Shown here in pieces: positions 7,948 through 17,000 of a stretch of 64,000 bases of DNA. Within the stretch, counting starts at the first letter, position 1; each line of letters opens with the position of its first letter. Source of the DNA: Gordonia bronchialis DSM 43247 (lineage in GTDB: Bacteria > Actinomycetota > Actinomycetes > Mycobacteriales > Mycobacteriaceae); assembly GCF_000024785.1 (NCBI RefSeq), contig NC_013441.1, positions 248,001 to 312,000 of the forward strand, in the 5' to 3' direction. The notes under the pieces are model-generated. The model searched no databases. It was not told the DNA's origin and saw only the letters and a list, made by a program, of their open reading frames with translations. The translations under genes and the position numbers were made by a program.

Positions 7948-7994
7948 ACGCCCACTGAGCTGAGGTGCTCCTCGCACCTCAGCTCAGTGGGCGT
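7948..7994. terminator. Perfect 21-bp hairpin between convergent operons
   Basis: The arms 7948-7968 and 7974-7994 are exact reverse complements around a 5-nt loop. A further imperfect copy of the left arm lies just upstream (about 7914-7935), in direct orientation. The hairpin sits between the convergent ethD and tautomerase genes and probably ends transcription from both sides. The remainder of 7841-8022 shows nothing else. Confidence 0.65.
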
Positions 7995-8022
7995 GGTGGC
8001 GGCGCCGTTGTTGTCGGGCTCC

Positions 8023-8439
8023 CTATGCTCCCTCGCCGGCCGATGCCCGCGCCGCGATCTCCGCCGCGCGGGCACCACTGGCGGGCACTCCGGCGATTCC
8101 CCAATTCTCCGGTGCCACTTCGACGATCTGGCCGCGGACCCCGGATCGTTCGACACCCAGGGTGTCGACGATCAGATCGGTGAACGCGGTGAGCAACGCA
8201 TGTCGCTGCTCGACCGCACGCCCCGCCAACACGATTGCGGTGAAGTACGGGGCCGCGGAGTCGGCCACGCGGCCGCCCACCGCCACGAGGTTCGGCTCGT
8301 AGTGGACGATGAAGGCCCGCACCCGTTCGATCGGTGAATCGAGTATCCGCGCATACGCGGCGCTTCCCTCGACGAGGAGGCCTTGCAGTTGATCGACCGT
8401 GAATGCCCCTGCGGGAAGATGAAAATGGACTATCGGCAT
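8023..8439 (-). CDS. Fused two-domain tautomerase-family protein
   Basis: The protein has 138 residues from ATG 8439, about twice a single tautomerase domain. I prefer this ATG to the GTG three bases earlier because it gives MPIV, exposing the catalytic N-terminal proline. It also overlaps the SDR stop (TGATG). The first beta-alpha-beta unit spans about residues 1-65. The second spans about 67-125 (PYFTAIVLAG.. ending ENWGIAGVPAS, typical of tautomerases). The second unit does not begin with proline. It is the last gene of the minus-strand catabolic operon and may isomerise 2-hydroxymuconate or a substituted analogue. Its precise role next to the tautomerase at 86-292 is not known. Confidence 0.75.
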   Translation of the reverse strand: MPIVHFHLPAGAFTVDQLQGLLVEGSAAYARILDSPIERVRAFIVHYEPNLVAVGGRVADSAAPYFTAIVLAGRAVEQRHALLTAFTDLIVDTLGVERSGVRGQIVEVAPENWGIAGVPASGARAAEIAARASAGEGA

Positions 8440-9200
8440 CACAGCACCCCGTGTCGGACGCCGCCATCGGCGGTGAGGACGGCTCCGTGCAAGACGGCCG
8501 CCTCCGGGGCGAGCAGCATGTCCACCAGCCAGGCGATCTCGTCCAGCGTGGGCAGCCGCCCCAACGTTGTCTTACCGAGGTAGGCCGACCAGATCTCGTC
8601 CACCGGCCGACCGGTTTCGGCGGCCTGGGTCTCGACCAGGGCACGTAACCGGGGGGTGTCGATGGGGCCGGGAGCGATGGTGTGGGTGGTGATGCCCTTC
8701 GGGCCGTAGAGCGCGCCGATCTGCCGCATCAGGTTGAGCAGGGCCGCATTTGCGGTACCCGGCCCGGCGTCCAGCGGTCCCGGTTCGATGCCGAGGGAGC
8801 CCGCGATGGCAACGAATCGTGACCCCTCGGTGAGGTGGTCACGAACAGCGTGGAGCAGGCGTACCGGTCCGGCGACCTTGATGTTGGCGGCCACCGCGAG
8901 GCCCGACGGCTCGATGGTGTCCGCCGAGCCCCGCACCGGTAGTCCCGCGGCGAAGAGCGCCAGCCGCACCGGTCCGTCGAGGCCGTCCGCGATGGCGCCC
9001 ACCGCGTCGTCGGAGCCGATGTCGGCTACACACGTCGAGATGAGCTCGCTTGTGGTGGCGAGCTTTTCCAACTCATCAGCGCTGCGTGCCACCGCCAGCA
9101 CCCGGCGACCCGCGCCGGCGAGACGCTGGGCGATCACCGATCCCATCGCCCCGGTGGCACCGACGATCACACATGTCTCCGGCGTGGAACTGTCAGTCAT
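8439..9200 (-). CDS. SDR-fold oxidoreductase lacking the catalytic Tyr and Lys
   Basis: The protein has 253 residues from ATG 9200 (MTDSSTPETCVIV). It has a Rossmann nucleotide-binding motif (GATGAMG), the strand VADIGSD and the C-terminal PGPIDTPR typical of classical SDRs. Where YxxxK is expected it reads PGTAN (in LDAGPGTANAALLNL), so both catalytic residues are absent. The serine strand reads AIAGSLG. It overlaps the dehydrogenase gene by 8 bp and the tautomerase by 1 bp, so it belongs to the same operon. It may be a non-redox SDR-fold enzyme or use other residues. The function in the pathway is unknown. Confidence 0.75.
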   Translation of the reverse strand: MTDSSTPETCVIVGATGAMGSVIAQRLAGAGRRVLAVARSADELEKLATTSELISTCVADIGSDDAVGAIADGLDGPVRLALFAAGLPVRGSADTIEPSGLAVAANIKVAGPVRLLHAVRDHLTEGSRFVAIAGSLGIEPGPLDAGPGTANAALLNLMRQIGALYGPKGITTHTIAPGPIDTPRLRALVETQAAETGRPVDEIWSAYLGKTTLGRLPTLDEIAWLVDMLLAPEAAVLHGAVLTADGGVRHGVL

Positions 9201-10674
9201 GGTCGGCACCTGAGCGCTGGAGGCGAATCGTGACGGCGCGCGGCTCGGTGAAGAACTCCCGCGAGTACTGTCCACCCTCGCGACCGAGGCCACTGATGCC
9301 CTCGCCACCGAACGGCAGACGCAGATCCCGCTCGAAGAACGTGTTGATCCACACGGTGCCGGCCTTCCATCGCGCGGCCATCCGGTGTGCGCGGTCGAGG
9401 TTCTGGGTGAACAGCATTCCGGCGAGGCCGTACGGAGAGTCGTTGGTGATCCGCAGCGCCTCCTCCTCGGTGTCGAACCCGAGAACGGTCTCCACCGGGC
9501 CGAAGATCTCCTCGCGTGCGGCCCGCGCCTCGTTGGTGAGTCCGGTGATGATAGTCGGCGGATAGTAGAAGCCGTCCTTGTGCTCGGCGCCGGTCAGGCG
9601 TTCGCCGCCGGTGATGATCTTGCCGCCTTCCTCCTGTGCGAGTTCAACATAGCCGTGCACCTTCTCGAGGTGCTGTTCCTCGATGAGTGGACCCATGAAC
9701 GACGCCGGGTCCTTGGGATCCCCGACCTTCAGGTTGCGTGCCTCCTCGGTGAACCGTTCCAGGAACTCCTCGCGAATCGAGTTCTGCACCAGAAGTCGGG
9801 TACCCGACAGGCAGACCTGGCCATTGCCTCCGAAGATCGCCCGGATCGCCTTGGGCACGGCCACATCGAGATCCGCGTCGGCGAAGATGATGTTCGCAGA
9901 CTTGCCGCCCATCTCCGCCGACACCGGTGTGTGATTGGCCGCAGCTGCCTGCAGGATCTTCACGCCGGTCGCACTCGAACCGGTGAAGGTGATCCGGTCG
10001 ACCCGCGAGTCCGATGTCAACGGCCCCGCCACCGCGTCGCCGCCGAAACCCTGGACCACATTCAGCACACCCGGCGGCAGGCCTGCCTCGAGGGCGAGTT
10101 CGGCGAATCGGTGGGCGGTCAGTGGTGTCTGCGGTGCTGGTTTCAGCACCACGGTGTTGCCGAAGGCCAACGCGGGCGCGATCTTCCAGGTGGCGAGCAT
10201 CAGTGGCGCGTTCCACGGGCTGATCGCCGACACCACGCCGGCAGGCGGATACAGAGTGTACGAGAACAGGTCACCGTCGGGGTATGCCTCGTTGCCGGCC
10301 ATCGCGACATAGTCGGCAAAGAACCGAAAATTGTGTGCCACACGCGGGATCTCGGCATGCAGGGACTGTGTGATCGTCTTGCCGCCGTCGCGAGTCTCGA
10401 GTTGTGCGAGTTCGTCGCGGTGCTCATCGACGTTGTCGGCGACCGCGTGCAGAATCGCGGCCCGCTCCTTCGGTGACATCTGTGGCCACGGACCGTCGTC
10501 GAAGGCGGTGCGTGCCGCGGCGATCGCGGCCCGGCCGTCGTCGGCGGTGCCGCGCGCGACGGTCGCGAGCAGCGAACCATCGTGCGGGTCACGGGATTCG
10601 AAGGTGTCGCCGTCCGACGACGCGACCCATTCGGTTCCGATGAGGTGTTTGACCTCGGATACTGTCGTGCTCAT
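9193..10674 (-). CDS. 2-hydroxymuconic semialdehyde dehydrogenase-like aldehyde dehydrogenase
   Basis: The protein has 493 residues, normal for the family, with GAGGAGC before ATG 10674. Motifs seen are SPWNAPLMLATWKIAPALA (cofactor loop), TFTGSSATG, the general base Glu in SAEMGGKSANI, and the nucleophile Cys in GNGQVCLSGTR. The C-terminal LPFGGEGISGLGREGG is like 2-hydroxymuconic semialdehyde and related (HpaE-type) dehydrogenases. It would oxidise the ring-cleavage product to 2-hydroxymuconate with NAD+. It lies 9 bp after the aldolase gene and overlaps the SDR. Other aldehyde substrates cannot be excluded, but the context strongly favours the meta-cleavage step. Confidence 0.85.
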   Translation of the reverse strand: MSTTVSEVKHLIGTEWVASSDGDTFESRDPHDGSLLATVARGTADDGRAAIAAARTAFDDGPWPQMSPKERAAILHAVADNVDEHRDELAQLETRDGGKTITQSLHAEIPRVAHNFRFFADYVAMAGNEAYPDGDLFSYTLYPPAGVVSAISPWNAPLMLATWKIAPALAFGNTVVLKPAPQTPLTAHRFAELALEAGLPPGVLNVVQGFGGDAVAGPLTSDSRVDRITFTGSSATGVKILQAAAANHTPVSAEMGGKSANIIFADADLDVAVPKAIRAIFGGNGQVCLSGTRLLVQNSIREEFLERFTEEARNLKVGDPKDPASFMGPLIEEQHLEKVHGYVELAQEEGGKIITGGERLTGAEHKDGFYYPPTIITGLTNEARAAREEIFGPVETVLGFDTEEEALRITNDSPYGLAGMLFTQNLDRAHRMAARWKAGTVWINTFFERDLRLPFGGEGISGLGREGGQYSREFFTEPRAVTIRLQRSGADHD

Positions 10675-10683
10675 GTGTGCTCC

Positions 10684-11739
10684 TCAGACGGCCGCGACGG
10701 CCGGTGTCGAGTAGGTGCGGCCCGCAAGTTCGGTTGCCACGTCGATGATCATGTCCTCCTGGCCGCCGATGACACCGCGGCGGCCGAGTTCGAGAAGGAT
10801 CTCGCGGGTGGACACGCCGAACTTCTTCGCGGCCCGCTTGGTGGGGTGGAAGAAGGTGGAGTAGACGCCTGCGTAGCCGAGGATCAGCGCGGTCTCGTCG
10901 ACGATCTGCGGCTCCGTCATCAGCGGTGCCACCACATGTTCGGCCGTGTCGATCAGCGGGTACAGATCGACGTTGGTCTCCCACCCGGCACGTTCGAAAG
11001 CCGCTGCGAGCACCTCGGTTTGCGCATTGCCGGCGCTGGCACCGAGGCCCCGCAACGATCCGTCGATGAACGTCGCCCCGTTGTCGGCCGCCGCGAGCGC
11101 ATTGGCCACGCCGACACCGAGATTGTTGTGGGCGTGAAAGCCGATGTCGGCTCCGATGGCCGAACGCAGCGCGGCCACCCGCGCCCCGGCCTGATCGGGA
11201 ACCATTGCCCCGGCGGAGTCGACGACGTAGACGACGTCGGCGCCGTAGGAGTCGAGTGCGGCAGCCTGCTCGGCAAGTGCGTCGGGTTCGAGTTTGTGGC
11301 TCATCATCAGGAAGCACATCACGTTGAGACCCTTGGCTTTTGCCCACTCGACGGGCTGCTGACCGCAATCGGCCTCGGTGCAGTGCACGGCGACGCGGAC
11401 CGTCTTGATTCCGGCGTCGATGGCGCCCTGCAACTCGGTGAGGGTGGCGATGCCGGGCACGTACAGCACGGCGATATCGGCGTTGTCGACAGCATCCACG
11501 GCGGCCCGCACGTATTCGGGGTCGGTGGCGGCGGCAAAGCCGTACTGGATCGACGACGCACCCAGCCCGATACCGTGGGCGACCTCGATGGTGGGGACAC
11601 CTGCGCGGTCGAGTCCGGCTGCGATGTCGGCGACGTTTTGTGTCGTGAACTTGTGCGACACACTGGACATGCCGTCGCGCAGCGTGGTGTCGACCAGGGT
11701 CACGGTGCCCTTGGTTCCGGTTGTGGCGGTGGTGGTCAT
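10684..11739 (-). CDS. dmpG: 4-hydroxy-2-oxovalerate aldolase
   Basis: This 351-residue aldolase of the DmpG/BphI/HsaF family cleaves 4-hydroxy-2-oxoacids to pyruvate and an aldehyde. Metal-site features are visible: VDTTLRDGM near the N-terminus and the HxH motif in GFHAHNNLG. The communication region [13 protein letters not shown] with its tyrosine is conserved, as is [11 protein letters not shown]. An AGGAG site precedes ATG 11739. Its start overlaps the acetaldehyde dehydrogenase stop by 4 bp; the two proteins form a channelling complex in known systems. One oddity is that the family's catalytic His after RDGM (GMHAIRH in DmpG, from memory) reads GMSSVSH here. Confidence 0.88.
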   Translation of the reverse strand: MTTTATTGTKGTVTLVDTTLRDGMSSVSHKFTTQNVADIAAGLDRAGVPTIEVAHGIGLGASSIQYGFAAATDPEYVRAAVDAVDNADIAVLYVPGIATLTELQGAIDAGIKTVRVAVHCTEADCGQQPVEWAKAKGLNVMCFLMMSHKLEPDALAEQAAALDSYGADVVYVVDSAGAMVPDQAGARVAALRSAIGADIGFHAHNNLGVGVANALAAADNGATFIDGSLRGLGASAGNAQTEVLAAAFERAGWETNVDLYPLIDTAEHVVAPLMTEPQIVDETALILGYAGVYSTFFHPTKRAAKKFGVSTREILLELGRRGVIGGQEDMIIDVATELAGRTYSTPAVAAV

Positions 11740-12614
11740 CGGGTTGCTCCTGTCACGAGGTTCTGCTGCGCCATGACGTCGGCCACCCGGACGGCGGCCG
11801 CGGTGATGATGTCGAGGTTGCCGGCGTAGGTGGGCAGGTAGTCGCCCGCACCCTCGACTTCGAGCATGACGGTCACGAGGTCACCGTCGACGTCGACGAG
11901 CCGTAGTGAATAGCCCGGCACGTACTTCTGCACCTCGGCCACCATGTCGACGACGGCGCGTTCGATGGCCGCCGCGTCGGGGTTGCGCACCTTGGCATAT
12001 ACGGTGTCGCGCATGTTCATCGGCGGTTCGGCCGGGTTGATCACGGAGATCGCCTTTGCCCGATCCGCACCGGCGACCTGGGCCAGGGCGCGCCCGGTCT
12101 TCTCACTGAACTCGCTGAGGTTCTGACGTGTGCCGGGTCCGGCGCTCTTGGCGGCGATGGCGGCGACGATCTCGCCGTAGGAGGCGTCGGCAACCTCGTT
12201 GATCGCGTACAGGATCGGGATGGTGGCCTGGCCGGCGCAGCTGACCATGTTGACGTTGGGTGCACGCAGGTGTTCCTGCAGGTTCACTGCGGGAACCACA
12301 TAGGGGCCTACGGATGCGGGCGTGAGGTCGATCGCCGTGATGCCGGCCTCCGCATAGCGGGGAGCGGTGGCAGCGTGGATCTTCGCCGAAGTCGCCTCGA
12401 ACACCAGATCCGGTAGGTCGTTCTGCGTGAGCAGCCAATCGGCACCGCCGGCGGAGGTCTCCAACCCCGCCGCGCGGGCTCGCGTGAGGCCCTCGCTGTT
12501 GGGGTCGATGCCCACCATGTAGACCGGGTCGACGTCGGGCGACCGAATCAGTTTGTACATCAGGTCGGTTCCGATGTTGCCGGAACCGACGATCGCGGCC
12601 GTCAATCGACTCAT
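11736..12614 (-). CDS. dmpF: Acylating acetaldehyde dehydrogenase
   Basis: The protein has 292 residues from ATG 12614, preceded by GGAGGAG. It has an N-terminal NAD-binding fold ([16 protein letters not shown]) and the catalytic Cys in [11 protein letters not shown]. It converts the aldehyde released by the aldolase, with CoA and NAD+, to an acyl-CoA, completing the pathway to acetyl-CoA or propionyl-CoA. It overlaps the aldolase gene by 4 bp, in the order known for the physical complex. The frame is open upstream to 12710, but that extension lacks family similarity and covers the divergent promoter. It is the first gene of the five-gene minus-strand operon. Confidence 0.9.
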   Translation of the reverse strand: MSRLTAAIVGSGNIGTDLMYKLIRSPDVDPVYMVGIDPNSEGLTRARAAGLETSAGGADWLLTQNDLPDLVFEATSAKIHAATAPRYAEAGITAIDLTPASVGPYVVPAVNLQEHLRAPNVNMVSCAGQATIPILYAINEVADASYGEIVAAIAAKSAGPGTRQNLSEFSEKTGRALAQVAGADRAKAISVINPAEPPMNMRDTVYAKVRNPDAAAIERAVVDMVAEVQKYVPGYSLRLVDVDGDLVTVMLEVEGAGDYLPTYAGNLDIITAAAVRVADVMAQQNLVTGATR

Positions 12615-12719
12615 CACATTCTCCTCCGTCGGCGCGTGTCGAGTCCGACGGTAAGAGGCAGGTGGCTCCCAGGGCGTTCCGAACGGACTGCCCGGACGGC
12701 GGCAGCCCATTTCGTGACG

Positions 12720-12740
12720 CTGTTCGGGATTGCCGAACAG
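12720..12740. promoter_or_regulatory. Probable operator in the divergent catabolic promoter
   Basis: CTGTTCGG and CCGAACAG form a perfect 8-bp inverted repeat with a GATTG spacer. A shorter palindrome with a related core (CGTTC-C-GAACG, 12675-12685) lies 35 bp to the left. Both are in the 222-bp gap between the divergent acetaldehyde dehydrogenase and dioxygenase starts. I infer a shared regulator; none is encoded next to it. Confidence 0.5.
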
Positions 12741-12836
12741 TGGTGACCGGCATCACAACGATCGCGCATGCTTGCGGTCATCCGCACCGGAACGGACGTC
12801 GAAGACCGGCGTCCGATGAGTCACACAGGAGATCCG

Positions 12837-13925
12837 ATGGCCGAGAACCCAGCTCGTTTCGACATTGCGCACCTCGCGCGGGTCGAACTCTTCAGCCCGA
12901 AGCCCCAGGAGACCGAAGAGTTCTTCACCAAGTTCCTCGGCCTGCGCGTGACCAAGCGTGAGGGCCAGTCGGTGTACCTGCGTGCCTTCGAGGATCCGTA
13001 CCAGTGGAGCCTGAAGGTCACCGAGGCGCCAGAGGCCGGGATGGGGCATGCCGCATTGCGCACCCAATCGGCCGAGGCCCTCGAACGGCGCGTCTCGTCA
13101 CTCAAGGACGCGAACGTGGAGGGCAAGTTGCACGAGGACGACTTCGGCTACGGCAAGACCTTCAGCTATCAGTCGCCCGACGGGCACAACCTGTCGCTGC
13201 TCTGGGAGGCGGAGAAGTACGTCGCACCGCCGGAGCTGCAGAGCAAGATCCTGACGCGGCCGTCGAAGAAGCCGCTGCAGGGAATCCCGGTCAAGCGCAT
13301 CGACCATCTCAACCTGATGGCGTCGGACGTGTCGGCCATCCGCAACTCCTTCGAACGTCACCTCGGGTTCCGCACGACCGAGAGCGTCGTCGACGGCGAC
13401 ACCGAGATCGGCGCGTGGATGAGTTCCAACCTGCTCGGCCACGAGGTGGCCTGCATGAAGGACATGACCGGCGGACGCGGCAAACTGCATCACGTCGCGT
13501 TCTTCTACGGAAACGGCCAGCACAACATCGATGCGGCAGAGATGTTCCGCGACTACGACATCCAGATCGAAGCCGGCCCCGACGTCCACGGCATCACGCA
13601 GGGCCAGTTCCTCTATGTCTTCGAACCCGGCGGCAACCGGATCGAGCTGTTCGGTGAGGCCGGCTACCTGCACATGGACCCCGACGCCGAGACCAAGACG
13701 TGGCAGATGTCGGACATCGACACCGGCCTGGCGATCGGTGGCGCGAAGCTGCCGTGGGAAACCTACTTCACCTACGGCACCCCGTGCGTACTGAATCTCG
13801 ATCGCCACATCGAGGCGTTTGCCCACTTCGGTCCGGGTGAACCGCTGCCGGAGGCGCATCTCGCCGCGGCGAACATGCCCGACGAGATCGAGCAATCCCG
13901 CGCCGTCGCCGGCGCGCCCGCCTGA
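12837..13925 (+). CDS. Type I extradiol (catechol 2,3-) dioxygenase
   Basis: The protein has 362 residues from ATG 12837, chosen for the AGGAGA at 12827-12832; an in-frame ATG at 12816 is possible. Two vicinal-oxygen-chelate domains are present. Iron ligands are His in IDHLNLMASD, His in LHHVAFFYG and Glu in EPGGNRIELFG, in the type I order. It cleaves a catechol next to the hydroxyls to a 2-hydroxymuconic semialdehyde. It is divergent from the operon that consumes that product and downstream of a GcoAB-type system that would make catechol. It is longer than the roughly 300-residue archetypes because of a C-terminal extension (after about residue 280) of unknown role. Confidence 0.88.
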   Translation: MAENPARFDIAHLARVELFSPKPQETEEFFTKFLGLRVTKREGQSVYLRAFEDPYQWSLKVTEAPEAGMGHAALRTQSAEALERRVSSLKDANVEGKLHEDDFGYGKTFSYQSPDGHNLSLLWEAEKYVAPPELQSKILTRPSKKPLQGIPVKRIDHLNLMASDVSAIRNSFERHLGFRTTESVVDGDTEIGAWMSSNLLGHEVACMKDMTGGRGKLHHVAFFYGNGQHNIDAAEMFRDYDIQIEAGPDVHGITQGQFLYVFEPGGNRIELFGEAGYLHMDPDAETKTWQMSDIDTGLAIGGAKLPWETYFTYGTPCVLNLDRHIEAFAHFGPGEPLPEAHLAAANMPDEIEQSRAVAGAPA

Positions 13926-13935
13926 CCGATCATCC

Positions 13936-13979
13936 ACACAGCTCTGCCCACCGTCGGATGGCGGTGGGCAGAGCTGTGT
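13936..13979. terminator. Perfect 18-bp bidirectional terminator hairpin
   Basis: The arms 13936-13953 and 13962-13979 are exact reverse complements around an 8-nt loop. The hairpin separates the convergent dioxygenase and embB genes. Confidence 0.75.
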
Positions 13980-14004
13980 TCGGGTGTTGGTTCGCTACCC
14001 CCGA

Positions 14005-17000
14005 TCAGTACCCACTCGACCGCATCGGCGCCGGGTCGTACATCCCAGACCGGCGCGCGGTGCCGATCTCGAGCTCAGCCGGGGGCGCGGGCGCGATCTC
14101 GGTGAACCGTTGCAACCCACCCCAATCGCGTCCCCAGTTGTTCCGCAGGTAGGTCGGCAGCAGGGTCGGACGCAGCATCGCCTCGGTGATGCCCAGCGGC
14201 CCACCGGCCTTGCCGGACATCCAGGTCTGGCTGTTCTTCCGGGTCGCCTCGGCGTCGGGCATGATCCGCCACTTGGGTACCTCGAGGACACCGTTGCGGA
14301 CCGCCATCGGCCGCTGGCAGGGGAACACGAATCCGGGCAGCCAGTCGATGAAGACCGGATCGGTCCGTCCCACAACGTCATTCAACGTGGCAAGCGAGCT
14401 GACCCGGGGTGGTGTGATGGCCACCCATTCCGACGGCGCGCCGGAGGTGTCCTCGACGATCACGCGGACCACCGTCGCCTCACGGGGCGCGTCGGCGAGC
14501 GGGAACCGGAGGTTGCGCCAGGTCGGAGTCTCCCCGATGTCAATCGGGGTGCGGATGGCAACGGTGCTGACCCGGCCGGACGGTTCGAGGTGCCCGTATT
14601 GCACGACTACCTTCTGCCCGGGATGCACCACGCCGATACCGTCGACGGCTTGTACCGAGCCGGCGACCGCGATGGTCAGCAGCGGGGCGTTGTGCCGCTC
14701 CGGCAACCGATACCAGTCCGTGGTCAATGACGCGGTGCCCGAGGGTGATCCGTAGGATCCCAGGACCGGGGTCTTGGCCGGGTCCAGACCGAAGGGCAGG
14801 CGCACCGTCGAACCGTTGACGCCGCGGACGCCGCCCTTGCCGCCCTCGGTGCCACCCTGGGCCGAGGTGTTCTGGTCGTCGGACACCTCGTCTGCACCGG
14901 CGCCGGTCTGCGCGGTGTTCTGTGCGGACGTGGTGGAGTCCTGATCCTCGGTGGCGTCCACCGACAGGCGGTCGGGCACCCCGTCGGGGGTGAATCCGGA
15001 ACTGTCCGCGCCGGACAACGCCTGTGCGACACCGGGCGCCGGGCGGCGGCCGATCGCGGCCGGTACGAGCAGGCCCGCCGTCGGGTCGGCCTCCACCAGC
15101 ACGTCGTTGGCGAGAGCACAGGAATTACCGCTCAGCGCACGGGCATTCGATTTCGCCCACGACCACGAATCGCGTTGTTCGTAGGCGCCCTTGATGAACG
15201 AGGCCACCATGAACAGCACGACGAACCCGGCGATCACCGGCAGCGGCGAGAACTTGAGACGCGAATACCACGCGCCACCACCGATTGTCCGGGTCTTCTC
15301 GTCGACGTAGTCGTCGCGGAAGTGGAACCAGAGACCCACCAGCGCGGTGACCACGGCCAGGATCAGGAAGGCCCAGCCGAGCTTGATCGGCCCGATCGAC
15401 GGCGGACGGTCCCACCAGGGGATGCCGTAACTGCCGACGAACCACCAGCCGTTGGTCCCGGCGAAGGACATGCCGGTGACCGCGAGGACAGCCGCGGCGA
15501 AGAAGGTGCGGTTGCGCCGCGACCGCAGGATCGCCGGCGCCATCATGGCGCCCGCCGCGGCAGCGAGACCGGCAGCGATACCGGCGTACACACCGAAGTG
15601 GTGTGTCCACTTGGTGGGTGTGAACGAAATGAAGAACATGGTACCCAGCGTCACCGCCACCAGCCGCCAGATGGGCGCGCGCGCAACACCGCTCGGGTGT
15701 TCACGACGCAGCAGCCGCAGCAACACCACCACCAGGCACAGGATCATGATGAGAATGCCGAAGCGGCGTGCCAGCGTGCCGTCGGCGGTCGGCAGGATCA
15801 GGTAGTAGTAGCGAACCGGTTCCTGCCACCACTCCAGCGTCGGGCCGACGTCGGTGGCCACCTGATTGCCGGCGATCAGCGGTGCGAGCGGCTGATCGGC
15901 GAAGATCTGGAACAACACGGCGGTACCGGCGGCCAGGATCGGTGCGAGCATGGGCAGCAACCCATCTCGACGACGACGCGTCACCAGTGCCTTGACGACG
16001 GGACGGATTCCGGCGAGCAGTGCCGCGACGGCCATCAGCCCGCCCGGTGCCAGCGCCAGCGTGAAGGCGGCGGCCACCACCGCGACCGCGTACGGCAACA
16101 GACGACGCGTCGCGATGGCCCGCTCCACACAGCACCAGGTGAGCAGGGCGCCGACGGCTTCGGCGGGTTCGGGACGCAGACCGTTGTTGTAGGGCAACCA
16201 GATCGCGAGGAACACGAAGGCCGCCGACCACACCGCCGGGGTGCTGTTGCGCACCGCGCGGCCCAATCGTGGGATCACCTCGCGGCTGATCAGCCACCAG
16301 CCGAGCAGCCCGAGTAGGAAGGCGGGCAGGCGCATCCACGGCGCGGCCAGACTCACGTGGCTCATCGCCGAGATCACCTGGAAATGCCAGCCGAACGGGT
16401 CCTGCGGCACCCCGAAGTACCGGAAGTAGTTGTCGGCGTAGCCCGCCTCACCGGTGATACGCCCGACGACGAAGTTGTAGCCGTCGTCGGAGGTGTTGGT
16501 GCCGGCGAACCACCAGAACGCCAGGATGACGAACACCGCGACGTCCGGGCCGCGGATGGTCCACCATTGTGAGGGCAGAAAACGCTTGTGGCCCCGACCA
16601 TCCCGGTGATCGAGGATGCCCAGCGCGACCAGCGACAGGATCGTCATCAGGATGCCGAGGATGATCACCGTGAGTTTGAGAGCCGATGGCGTGCTGACGT
16701 AGCGGGTGTCGATGGTGGCCCGCAACGAGAGTCCGTCACGCGGGGCATCGGCCGGGAGATAGCTGTACACGCCGACGATCTGCGGCCGCATCTCGTGATC
16801 ACCGGTGGTGAAGGTGGTGAGTCCCGTGCTCGCGCCGGCGTTCTCGAAACGTGCCTGCACGCCATGTCCGTCGGCGTGCAGGATGATGCGGCAGCCCGGA
16901 TTCGACTGTGCCGCAGCACGCGGGGTGCTGAGGATGACGACGTCGCGGTCGGTGACGGTCAGGGTGTCGGCGGTGGCCCGCACGAACAGTCCGCGCGCCG

